DNA of 64,000 nucleotides from Flavobacterium saccharophilum (GTDB lineage Bacteria; Bacteroidota; Bacteroidia; Flavobacteriales; Flavobacteriaceae). The notes under the pieces are model-generated. The model was given only the letters and a program-made list of their open reading frames with translations. It ran no database searches and was not told where the DNA came from. The stretch covers positions 124,001 to 188,000 of the forward strand of contig NZ_FRBY01000004.1 of the NCBI RefSeq assembly GCF_900142735.1, written 5' to 3'. Numbering within the stretch: position 1 is the stretch's first letter; each line of letters opens with the position of its first letter. The position numbers were made by a program, and so were the translations under genes. Below, piece after piece: positions 26,811-34,296 of this stretch.

Positions 26811-27860
26811 TTAGTTCTTTAGTTTACGTAGTTTTTCTAAATTAAGTACCAGAATAGTACTGGCGGTTTTTTCAATTAATCCTTCTTCTTTAAAATCGCT
26901 TAAGGTGCGACTAACGGTTTCAGGAGAAGTGCCGGAAAATGCGGCAAGATCATCACGGCTGAATTTAATACTAGAGCCATCGGCACTGTGCTGCAGTACT
27001 AAATGTACAATACCCTGTGCTATTCTTTTTCGTACTGACATATAAGCAATTTGCAAAAGGCGGAGCTCCTTTTCCCGCATATCATTTGCAAGAATCTTGA
27101 TGAATTTGGCACCGACATCAGGGTAAAGAAAAAGAAGTTTGTCGAGTTGTTCTGTTGGTAAAAAACTTAAAACGGTGTCTTCTAAGGCAATAGTGGTGTC
27201 GTTATAAGTGTCAGTAGAAAATAAGATGCTGATGTCGAGATAATCATTTTCTTTATAAATACCTGTAATGAGTTCACGGCCTTCTTCAGTCAGCTTAACG
27301 GTTTTAACTTTTCCACTAATGATGTAATAAATACCTATGACATGATCGCCTTCGTAATGAATGTATTGATTCTTTTTATACTGTCGGGTGCTGCGTTCCA
27401 GCATTATTTCTTTTAGTTTGATGAGCCCATCTTCTTTAGAGATAATAGTGTTGAGGTTTTCTGCAGTTTGTCCGTAAAATAATTGTTGTTGTTCTCTCTT
27501 TTTTAGTCTCGCTTCTATAGCACGCAAAAGTTCTGTGTCATCAAATGGTTTAGTCAGATAATCGTCGACTCCCAGCTCCATACCTTTTCGGATATCAGCT
27601 CTTTCTGCTTTTGCTGTTAAAAATATAACAGGAATGTTTTGTGTTTTCGGGTGCTTTTGTAGAATATGCAATACACCATAGCCATCAAGTTCAGGCATCA
27701 TGATATCACATAATATAATATCCGGGAAAATTTTAAGCGCTATTTCAACTCCAATTTTCCCATTGTTTGCGGCAAGAGCCTCATATCCTGAAAGCTCGAG
27801 TATCTCGACGATATTTTCTCTGATATTGTCGTTGTCTTCAATTATAAGTATGGTAGTCAT
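26811..27860 (-). CDS. Response regulator: receiver fused to Crp/Fnr-type DNA-binding module
   Basis: The 349 residues are a receiver domain (~1-120, phosphorylation site Asp52 in L-C-D-I-M-M-P-E-L-D-G), a cyclic-nucleotide-binding fold (~150-260) and a Crp-type winged helix (~275-345). The recognition helix reads P-E-T-V-S-R (Glu314, Ser317, Arg318), the E-x-x-S-R set used by FNR to read TTGAT-N4-ATCAA, unlike the R-E-x-x-x-R set of CRP. No Cys cluster for an Fe-S centre is seen, so the signal must come through phosphorylation. Its kinase is encoded just upstream with a 4-base overlap. Predicted targets are the TGAT-N4-ATCA boxes in this region. Confidence 0.93.
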   Translation of the reverse strand: MTTILIIEDNDNIRENIVEILELSGYEALAANNGKIGVEIALKIFPDIILCDIMMPELDGYGVLHILQKHPKTQNIPVIFLTAKAERADIRKGMELGVDDYLTKPFDDTELLRAIEARLKKREQQQLFYGQTAENLNTIISKEDGLIKLKEIMLERSTRQYKKNQYIHYEGDHVIGIYYIISGKVKTVKLTEEGRELITGIYKENDYLDISILFSTDTYNDTTIALEDTVLSFLPTEQLDKLLFLYPDVGAKFIKILANDMREKELRLLQIAYMSVRKRIAQGIVHLVLQHSADGSSIKFSRDDLAAFSGTSPETVSRTLSDFKEEGLIEKTASTILVLNLEKLRKLKN

Positions 27861-29044
27861 AAACGAGGTAATTCAATAGTAAACAAAGTTCCTTTATCAA
27901 TAGCACTTTTAAAGGAAATTGAGCCGTTCATTAGTGATACATAACGAGACACAATATGTAGTCCAAGTCCTGTACCGGGAATATTTCCTGTGTTGTGTGC
28001 CCTAAAAAAGGCTTCAAATAAATGTTTCTGATCTTCCTCAGGTATGCCAATACCATTGTCCTTTACATTAATCGTTACTGTGGTACTATTAATTGAAGTC
28101 CAGAGCTCAATTTCAGTTTCTTCACCTGAATATTTGATTGCATTAGATACCAGGTTAATGATACAATTCTTGAGTAGATTTTTATCCAGATTAACCAGAT
28201 TGTTGTCGGTATTTGGGATGTTAATTATTTTTTGTCTTTTCTTAGTAAGAAGCTTAAGCTCTCCTATAATTTCTCTTATAAAATCCTGTAGATCAAATAA
28301 GGATATTTGAAGAGCAATTTTATTGGATTCTGCTTTTTCAAGTAGTAGAAAATCATCCAGAATTGCAGTTAGATTAGCAATCGCACTTTTTATTTTAAGA
28401 ATATGCGTTTCAATTTTTGGATTGTTTGTATTTTCTGAATATCGCTGAATCAAAGAAGTAGAAAGTTGAATAGTGCTCAGCGGTGTTCTAAATTCATGTG
28501 AAGCCATTGATAATAGTCGGCTTTTAATTTTATTGAGTTCTTTTTCTTTTTCCAGAGTGTTGTTAACTTCTTCTTGTGTGACGGTTAAGGCCTCAATGGT
28601 TTCATTTAACGTCTGTGTACGGTCTTTAACAAGTTCCTCTAAATGCTGTGTGTATTGCATTAGCCGGTTTTCGGCTTCTTTTTGGTTACTCATATCGTGA
28701 ATAAAACCGGCAAAAATTCGTTCACCTTCAAATTTAACCTCGCTCACGCCAAGTCGGAAAGGAAATATATTACCATCTTTTTTTCTCCCCAGTACATCTC
28801 TGTCATGTCCTATGATATGAGGAATTCCTGAGGACTTATAACTTTCTATATAAGAATCGTGTTTTTCCCGATCAGGAGAGGGCATTAAAACGGAGATATT
28901 TTTACCAATAACTTCTTCCGGATTATACAAAAAAAGTCTGCATGCTGAAGGATTTATGGATTCTACAATTCCTTTTTCGTTTATCGTAATGATTCCATCG
29001 ATCGCATTTTCAATTATTGCATTTAAAAGCGCCTGGTTTTTCAT
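27857..29044 (-). CDS. FixL-like heme-PAS histidine kinase
   Basis: The 395 residues contain a PAS domain (~5-120), a coiled-coil linker (~120-175), a HisKA domain with S-H-E-F-R-T-P (His183), and a HATPase with N-x-V-S-N-A, D-N-G-I-G-I and G-T-G-L-G-L-H. No transmembrane segment is present, so the sensor is cytoplasmic. In the PAS domain, M-P-S-P-D-R-E-K-H-D-S-Y and I-I-G-H-D-R-D-V-L-G-R match FixL: His62 aligns with the FixL heme ligand (His200 of Bradyrhizobium FixL) and Arg82 with its O2-contacting Arg220, at the same 20-residue spacing. An oxygen sensor is therefore predicted. It forms a two-gene unit with the REC-FNR regulator. Confidence 0.92.
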   Translation of the reverse strand: MKNQALLNAIIENAIDGIITINEKGIVESINPSACRLFLYNPEEVIGKNISVLMPSPDREKHDSYIESYKSSGIPHIIGHDRDVLGRKKDGNIFPFRLGVSEVKFEGERIFAGFIHDMSNQKEAENRLMQYTQHLEELVKDRTQTLNETIEALTVTQEEVNNTLEKEKELNKIKSRLLSMASHEFRTPLSTIQLSTSLIQRYSENTNNPKIETHILKIKSAIANLTAILDDFLLLEKAESNKIALQISLFDLQDFIREIIGELKLLTKKRQKIINIPNTDNNLVNLDKNLLKNCIINLVSNAIKYSGEETEIELWTSINSTTVTINVKDNGIGIPEEDQKHLFEAFFRAHNTGNIPGTGLGLHIVSRYVSLMNGSISFKSAIDKGTLFTIELPRL

Positions 29045-29250
29045 GTAACAATCGGTTTTTGGTATAACAAATATCGTGAAATGTTTTTGATAATCAGGGT
29101 ATTATTTGTTTAATTAACGGACGAAAGACGATCCGTATTTATGTTAGAATTACCCAATGATATCTACCTTTAAGAGTTTAATGAAATACTATTTTATAGC
29201 GCCATAACTAAAATTTGGTGAAATTGAATAAGTTATATTGTAACTGTACC

Positions 29251-30258
29251 CTAAGATCTGTTTACAGGTCTTGCCTGAATGATGTAAAGTTCTCCGGTGA
29301 GACCGTCTTTGGCCCATTCGAAAGCTATTGGTTTATTATAATATGATTCTATTACAAGAGCCCAACGGGCGAGTTTTTCGATTTCAGAGTCTTCAAGGAT
29401 AAATCTTTCATACCATTTTCTAGGTGTCATCTTTATAACAGTAGAATTAATGTCGATCAGATTATCATTGTAAACAAACATCTTTGTTTTAGAACCAAGC
29501 TTTTTTTGTATTATCACTTTTTCGTTGTTTTTAAGAGAACTCTTAAAAACAAAAAACGAATCAGGAGTTATATCGTTCTGTACAATTATTTCGCCCAAGC
29601 CCCAAGTTCCTGAAATATGAATTACATCCTGAATTCCCGTCTCGTGTTCAAGCGTAAATCCGATTCCGGAACAAGCTAAATCAGAGCGAACCATATGCTG
29701 GATACCTATAGAAAGAAATACGTTATTATGATCAAAACCCATATCTTCCCTATATTTTATGGCGCTGTCGTTATAAAATGATGCAAAGCAGCATTTAACG
29801 GCATATATTAGCGGCATGGCTCTCTTTATATTTAAAAATGAATCGTGCAGTCCAATAAAACTAGCATTGGGAAAATCTTCTGCTATAGCAATGCTTCGCA
29901 CGGCAACTGCCAGGTCTTTATCTCCAAATAAACCCGTGTAAGCAGACGAAATATCTGTCTGAAGTTCCAGTGGGAATTTTGCATTTAACAACAGGTTTCT
30001 GGCTTTCAGGCCAATTTCTTTTAAGTTCGTGAATTTAGTTTTATCCAGGAGATCTATCAGCTGCCCTAATGATGGGCGTAGATCATTATAGTTAATGAAA
30101 TCTTTATAAGAATTTATAGTGATAGCAAAGCCATTTGGAATGTTAATACCTAATGGAATAAGATTGTTATACATTGCAGCGAGTGAAGCATTTTTAGATC
30201 CGACTAAAGCAATATCATCTATACCAATTTCACTAAATTTTAAAATATATTTTTTCAT
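29251..30258 (-). CDS. Stand-alone PEP synthase/PPDK ATP-binding domain protein
   Basis: The 335 residues correspond only to the PPDK_N ATP-grasp part of phosphoenolpyruvate synthase. Landmarks are V-G-S-K-N-A-S-L-A near the start, G-I-N-I-P-N-G-F-A-I-T, A-V-A-V-R-S-I-A-I-A-E-D (usually S-S-A-T-A-E-D), and L-Y-I-I-Q-A-R-P-V-N at the end. It stops right where the phosphohistidine domain should begin, and no coding continuation follows. PEP synthase is about 800 residues, so this is either a naturally separate module or a relic. The changes in the A-T-A-E-D motif argue for a changed activity. Two FNR-type boxes lie upstream. Confidence 0.82.
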   Translation of the reverse strand: MKKYILKFSEIGIDDIALVGSKNASLAAMYNNLIPLGINIPNGFAITINSYKDFINYNDLRPSLGQLIDLLDKTKFTNLKEIGLKARNLLLNAKFPLELQTDISSAYTGLFGDKDLAVAVRSIAIAEDFPNASFIGLHDSFLNIKRAMPLIYAVKCCFASFYNDSAIKYREDMGFDHNNVFLSIGIQHMVRSDLACSGIGFTLEHETGIQDVIHISGTWGLGEIIVQNDITPDSFFVFKSSLKNNEKVIIQKKLGSKTKMFVYNDNLIDINSTVIKMTPRKWYERFILEDSEIEKLARWALVIESYYNKPIAFEWAKDGLTGELYIIQARPVNRS

Positions 30259-30334
30259 TTCCCATCTCTTTAGATCATGCTTATTTACGCCTTTTATTTT
30301 TTCTAAAGATAGGTTTACGGTGAATTTCCAGAAA

Positions 30335-30346
30335 TGATGTCTATCA
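30335..30346. promoter_or_regulatory. FNR-type box upstream of the PPDK_N gene
   Basis: TGATGTCTATCA, a perfect TGAT-N4-ATCA site, is centred about 82 bases before the start of the minus-strand dikinase-fragment gene. It lies in the 314-bp divergent region 30259-30572. Confidence 0.68.
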
Positions 30347-30386
30347 TAACGAAGACAGTTCTTTAAAATTTTTAATTTTTCTTAAG

Positions 30387-30398
30387 TGATAGAGATCA
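30387..30398. promoter_or_regulatory. FNR-type box between PPDK_N and MgtC genes
   Basis: TGATAGAGATCA, a perfect TGAT-N4-ATCA site 52 bp from the previous one. It is about 134 bases before the dikinase-fragment start and 180 bases before the MgtC start, so it could serve either. The rest of the 30259-30572 gap is AT-rich with no gene. Confidence 0.68.
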
Positions 30399-30572
30399 TT
30401 TTTTAACCCCAAATAATAAATGATATTTGTTGTATTATCAATTTAGAAATCTGGCGGATAATTGATATAATCAGCTCAGGAGATAGGAATTAAAGAACAA
30501 AAAAAGCATTTAAATATTTACTAACTTTAAATTGAATAATTAAAGTATTTAGTAATATAAAAAATAACAGTT

Positions 30573-30995
30573 TTGAGTACACTAGAATTTTTAACACGAT
30601 TGGCTGTAGCGTTAATTGCCGGACTGATAATAGGTTTTGAAAGACAATGGCATCATAAAGAAACAGGGTTAAAAACAAATATGCTCGTAGCAACCGGAGC
30701 AGCTGCCTTTGTATTGTTATCCATAAAAGTTGCTGCAAGTGCGTCCGGTATCGATGTTACACGAATTACAGCTCAGGTTGTCATGGGCGTTGGCTTTTTG
30801 GGAGCAGGAGTTATTTTTAGAGAAGGTCCAAATGTACATGGATTAAACTCTGCTGCAACCATATGGTGTAGTGCAGCTATTGGCTGTATTGCAGCTTCCG
30901 GTTATTTTATGGAAGCTTTGATCTGTACTTTTTTAGTCACAATTGTAAACACCGTTCTTGAACCCGTAGAGCAATGGTTAAGAAATAGAAAATAA
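30573..30995 (+). CDS. MgtC/SapB family membrane protein
   Basis: The 140-residue protein matches the hydrophobic N-terminal half of MgtC: A-L-I-A-G-L-I-I-G-F-E-R-Q-W, then T-A-Q-V-V-M-G-V-G-F-L-G-A-G-V-I, then G-L-N-S-A-A-T-I-W-C-S-A-A-I-G. The soluble C-terminal domain of virulence MgtC is absent, as in the short SapB-type members. TTG at 30573 is the best start since no ATG is available before the first conserved helix. MgtC proteins affect Mg2+ homeostasis and F-ATPase activity under stress. The lipoprotein gene follows by 59 bases. Confidence 0.88.
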   Translation: MSTLEFLTRLAVALIAGLIIGFERQWHHKETGLKTNMLVATGAAAFVLLSIKVAASASGIDVTRITAQVVMGVGFLGAGVIFREGPNVHGLNSAATIWCSAAIGCIAASGYFMEALICTFLVTIVNTVLEPVEQWLRNRK

Positions 30996-31054
30996 AGTTT
31001 AGTGACTAATTTTCTAATTTATATTAGTGCAGCGGAAATTAAATAAATAATAAT

Positions 31055-31495
31055 ATGAAAACAAAATTCTGCTTACTAATTCCGATTGCAATACTGTTGT
31101 ATTGTTGCCAGCAAAAAGACTGGGCAGGTTCAGATGAAAATGATATTGAAATAGATTCAGCTGAAATGTCCGGTATTAATGATAATTTGCTTAGAAAATG
31201 GTTCTCATTGAACAGAGAATCAGATAGTATAATTAAATCGTCCCAGTTGATTATTGATAAGCAAAGAGAGGAAGTTGAATCTTATCCCCAGGATGAGCGT
31301 GAGTACATAACCACTTGCATTGACGATGCTCAGAAGCAGCTTGATCTATTGAAGAAAAAAGTAAAATTTACTAAACAGTTTGCCGCTGATATTAAACATT
31401 ATGATCCATCTCTGCAGTTTACAATTGATTCATTAGAAGAAGACTATGTTTTAGGGAAAAATAAACTGGAAGGTGCATTAAAACAATTAAAATAG
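31055..31495 (+). CDS. Helical lipoprotein (146 aa)
   Basis: The signal peptide ends with a lipobox-like L-Y-C-C (Cys17 or Cys18). The mature protein is charged and helical (~55-146), with long stretches such as D-A-Q-K-Q-L-D-L-L-K-K-K-V that suggest a coiled coil. The segment L-L-R-K-W-F-S-L-N-R-E-S-D-S-I matches the end of the 59-residue lipoprotein at 18231-18410. It follows the MgtC gene by 59 bases on the same strand and may be co-transcribed. No known family is recognised. Confidence 0.78.
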   Translation: MKTKFCLLIPIAILLYCCQQKDWAGSDENDIEIDSAEMSGINDNLLRKWFSLNRESDSIIKSSQLIIDKQREEVESYPQDEREYITTCIDDAQKQLDLLKKKVKFTKQFAADIKHYDPSLQFTIDSLEEDYVLGKNKLEGALKQLK

Positions 31496-31598
31496 TGTGA
31501 TTATTACCATTACTTAAATTAGATTTGATTATAATGAAGCTAAACTTCTCATGCCTTGATTTAGCTGTCTTTCTAATTGTTGAAATATCCATGTTCCA

Positions 31599-31740
31599 AG
31601 ATTTTGCCACAAAACTTTTGAGTGTTTTTATAAAGAACGAAAAGTGCAGTAAAAATAAAAACCTGCTAATCCTTTTATTTGCAGGTATTACCTCGTTTTT
31701 TATGGGTTTTTGAAAAGATTTAAAAGATGCTTTTTTACTT
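31599..31740. repeat. Partial, diverged copy C of the flanking repeat, with hairpin
   Basis: Position 31599 onward (AGATTTTGCCACAAAAC, then TTTGAGTGTTTT) matches 13999-14026 at the left of copy A with about two changes. A later stretch, ATTTAAAAGATGCTTTT (about 31717-31733), matches ATTTAAAAGATACTTTT in copies A and B. About 80 bases between them include a hairpin, ACCTGC (31661-31666) with GCAGGT (31681-31686), that may end the convergent lipoprotein and PPTase transcripts. No tRNA fragment is present. The gap 31496-31795 holds no convincing gene. Confidence 0.55.
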
Positions 31741-31795
31741 CTCCAAATAAAATATTCAGAGTAACTAAAACCTGTAATAATAGGAGGAGAATTTC

Positions 31796-32314
31796 TTAAT
31801 TGCAGGTAGGAGAGCTGCTAATGGTTACCACTTTTTGAAACCGGCCATGATTGCTTACAGAAGCATACTGAATACTATTTTGAAAAGGATTGGATAAATA
31901 CGGAAGGCCATTCTTATCTTTTGAGGTAACTTCTTTTTCAATTTCTATTATTTTATTCAAATCCTCAAAATTACTAACCGCAATAGTATGAATATAATCC
32001 TGAGATAGAATAGTGCTAGTGTGAAAGGTTTTACCGGAGCAAATGACACTTCCTTTAATGCTATTGTGGTTTTTCGATAGTAAAGAGCAAACCAGTTTTA
32101 GGGGGATATATTCCCTTATTTCTGTTTGTCGATTGTACACTTTATATGCAGCTTCTTTCATGCTCCAAAGTATCCAAACCATAATTTCCGGGTCTGCAGC
32201 GTTTGAAATAAGCAATTGTTCGTCAGGGGTATATATTTTTTCTATAAAACCCTTGCGCCGCCAATTGCTTTCTTTGCGGGATTGCAGAATATCAATCACG
32301 TCATTGCCAATCAT
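31796..32314 (-). CDS. 4'-Phosphopantetheinyl transferase superfamily protein
   Basis: The 172-residue enzyme attaches phosphopantetheine from CoA to acyl carrier proteins. The metal-binding motif I-G-N-D-V-I-D-I is at residues 2-9 (Asp5, Asp8) and the second motif W-S-M-K-E-A-A-Y-K is near 49-57, as in AcpS/Sfp-type enzymes. It is the last gene of the polyketide operon and overlaps the ACP gene by 4 bases, so its substrate is almost certainly that ACP. Length is short, like AcpS, though the W-x-x-K-E-A motif is shared by both groups. Confidence 0.9.
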   Translation of the reverse strand: MIGNDVIDILQSRKESNWRRKGFIEKIYTPDEQLLISNAADPEIMVWILWSMKEAAYKVYNRQTEIREYIPLKLVCSLLSKNHNSIKGSVICSGKTFHTSTILSQDYIHTIAVSNFEDLNKIIEIEKEVTSKDKNGLPYLSNPFQNSIQYASVSNHGRFQKVVTISSSPTCN

Positions 32315-32565
32315 TTTTGGGCTAGTTTAGTTTCAATAATTTCGACAGCCGTTTTAACATCAAGCATGCGTTCCATATCGGTATTGTCAATTACAACATC
32401 AAAAGCTTCTTCAATATCAAGAACAATGTCTACTAGGTTAGCCGAATTAATACTTAGATCATTAATAAAATCAGTTTCTTCGGTAAGGTTGTCATATGCT
32501 TCTGTATTAGTAGTGTAAGGCTTTATGATCAATTTTAATTTGGCAAGAAGTTCTTCTTTGTTCAT
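32311..32565 (-). CDS. Acyl carrier protein
   Basis: The 84-residue acidic, helical protein has the ACP helix II pattern L-S-I-N-S-A-N-L-V-D-I-V. Ser41 is the likely phosphopantetheine site. The residue before it is Asn40 rather than the usual Asp, which may tune recognition by the dedicated transferase encoded next to it. It lies 5 bases after the ketosynthase gene and overlaps the transferase gene. It is predicted to carry the acyl chain between ketosynthase, dehydratase and type III synthase. Confidence 0.92.
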   Translation of the reverse strand: MNKEELLAKLKLIIKPYTTNTEAYDNLTEETDFINDLSINSANLVDIVLDIEEAFDVVIDNTDMERMLDVKTAVEIIETKLAQK

Positions 32566-32569
32566 ACTA

Positions 32570-33844
32570 TTATTTTTGAAATTTTTTAAAAATTATGCAG
32601 GCATTTACATCGCCAAAACCAAAACTTGCTTTGGCAATAATATTGGGGTTACTATCAATTGTTTTTAAAGGTACTTTTGAAGGATCTATAAGAGTGCTAA
32701 TTTCCGGATGAAGATCTTGACAATTTGTATTTCCAAAAATAAAACTTTCATGAAGCTGCAATACGGTTGCTACACTTTCAATACTTCCGGCGGCGCTTAA
32801 GCAATGTCCGGTCATACTTTTTAAAGAATTAATTAGCGGAAAATCATTTCCTTTTCGATTCAGTGCTTTTGTCCAGTTTTCAATTTCAAGGCTGTCTTTT
32901 GTGGTTGCCGTAAGATGTCCGTTTATAGCATCAATTTCATCTGCTGAAATACCGGAATTAGAAATTGCATTTGTAATACAGCGTTGTACGGCTGTGCTGT
33001 TTGGTGCCGTCATACTGCCATTGCCGCGATGTCCGCCCGAGTTTATATTGCCACCCAAAATTTCAGCGTAAATAGTTGCGCCGCGTTCTAAAGCGCTTTC
33101 TAGATCTTCTATTACCAAACCTCCGGCACCGCTTCCGGGAACAAATCCTGCAGCTGATGCACTCATAGGTCTTGAACCTTGCTCCGGATTATCGTTGTAT
33201 TTTGAACTGCAGACACGAAGCGCATCAAATCCTGCCCAAATATAAGGGCCGCTGTCACCTGTACTTCCTGCTAATATTCGTTTTGCCTGTCCCGTCTGTA
33301 TGCGATCATAAGCCATCATAATAGCTTCGGTTCCCGTTGCGCAGGCAGACGAATTGGTGGTAACCTGATTACCGAGGCCTAATTTACCTCCCAGATAAGC
33401 GCTGACACCACTATTCATCGTTTGTGCCACAACAGTACTGCCTAATCTTCGGGTTTGTAATTCGTCAATTTTATAAATGCTTTCGCGGAATTTATCTATT
33501 CCGGATGTTCCCGATCCAAAAATAGTTCCACTATCCCAATCTGGTTCGTCATTTATTGCTATTGGTAATCCGGCATTTTTCCAGGCTTCTATTCCTGCAA
33601 TAACGCCATACAAAATACCGGTACTATTAAAACCGCGAAGTTCCAGCTCAGTAAAATACTCCGCTTTAAGTTCTTCAGAAATTAAAGGTTTACCGGCTAT
33701 CTGACAAGAAAACTGTAATTCCTGCAATTGTTCATCATGCCGAATTCCTGATATTCCGTTTTTTATGGCTTGACTAAAGGCTGCAATACCAACTCCGTTT
33801 GGAGCCACGACGCCCAATCCTGTTATTACAACTCGCTTACTCAT
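32570..33844 (-). CDS. Beta-ketoacyl-ACP synthase (KAS II-like)
   Basis: This 424-residue condensing enzyme keeps the catalytic residues: Cys168 (N-S-S-A-C-A-T-G-T), His310 (I-N-G-H-L-T-A-T) and His347 with Lys342 (S-L-K-S-M-T-G-H). The first His motif is L-T-A-T instead of the usual G-T-G-T, a mark of specialised ketosynthases outside fatty-acid synthesis. There is no partner chain-length factor. It overlaps the dehydratase gene by 4 bases and is followed by the ACP gene. It probably elongates an acyl-ACP primer for the type III synthase. Confidence 0.92.
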   Translation of the reverse strand: MSKRVVITGLGVVAPNGVGIAAFSQAIKNGISGIRHDEQLQELQFSCQIAGKPLISEELKAEYFTELELRGFNSTGILYGVIAGIEAWKNAGLPIAINDEPDWDSGTIFGSGTSGIDKFRESIYKIDELQTRRLGSTVVAQTMNSGVSAYLGGKLGLGNQVTTNSSACATGTEAIMMAYDRIQTGQAKRILAGSTGDSGPYIWAGFDALRVCSSKYNDNPEQGSRPMSASAAGFVPGSGAGGLVIEDLESALERGATIYAEILGGNINSGGHRGNGSMTAPNSTAVQRCITNAISNSGISADEIDAINGHLTATTKDSLEIENWTKALNRKGNDFPLINSLKSMTGHCLSAAGSIESVATVLQLHESFIFGNTNCQDLHPEISTLIDPSKVPLKTIDSNPNIIAKASFGFGDVNACIIFKKFQK

Positions 33845-34278
33845 AATTTATTGGTCATCATGCCAGCCAAAATACCTTTGCAAACTTCGTGTCCGGCTTC
33901 GTTTTTCATGATTACATCACACTTCAATTTTCCAAACCTGAAAAATGTTTTTTGAGAAATAACCGTTATTTTTTCATTAGGATATACGGGTTTTAAAAAC
34001 TGCATATCGGCAGAGGTAAAAGCAATTACGGTATTCTTGGTAAAAGTATCACCAAGAAGATGGATACCAAGACATACCAGGCCAATCTGAGCCATCGTTT
34101 CGGTCAGGATTACGCCCGGAGTTACCGGATTATCTTTAAAATGACCTTTGTAGAAATCCAGCTCCTCGCTATACGTATAGGTGCCGCTAATACTATTTTC
34201 ATCTACGTGAAGCAATTCATCTACAAACAAAAAAGGTTTACTGTAAGGCAGTTTTGCTAAAATATCAGTCAGTTTCAT
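33841..34278 (-). CDS. FabZ-like 3-hydroxyacyl-ACP dehydratase
   Basis: The 145 residues form a hotdog fold. The catalytic His46 is in Y-K-G-H-F-K-D-N-P-V-T-P-G-V and the catalytic Glu60 in I-L-T-E-T-M-A-Q, both at the FabZ positions. The G-H-F-K-D-N variant replaces the usual H-F-P-G-H. A ketoreductase for the preceding step is not in the operon, so that step must borrow a cellular FabG or the product is not reduced. The gene sits between the type III synthase and ketosynthase genes on the same strand. Confidence 0.9.
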   Translation of the reverse strand: MKLTDILAKLPYSKPFLFVDELLHVDENSISGTYTYSEELDFYKGHFKDNPVTPGVILTETMAQIGLVCLGIHLLGDTFTKNTVIAFTSADMQFLKPVYPNEKITVISQKTFFRFGKLKCDVIMKNEAGHEVCKGILAGMMTNKL

Positions 34279-34296
34279 AATTTTTTTTCTAAATAA

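Noticed and set aside
31525..31713. 62-residue plus-strand frame in the repeat between lipoprotein and PPTase
   Set aside because: It spans the diverged repeat copy and the hairpin, begins with two weak Met codons and has no sign of a coherent domain or membrane protein gene. Treated as chance.
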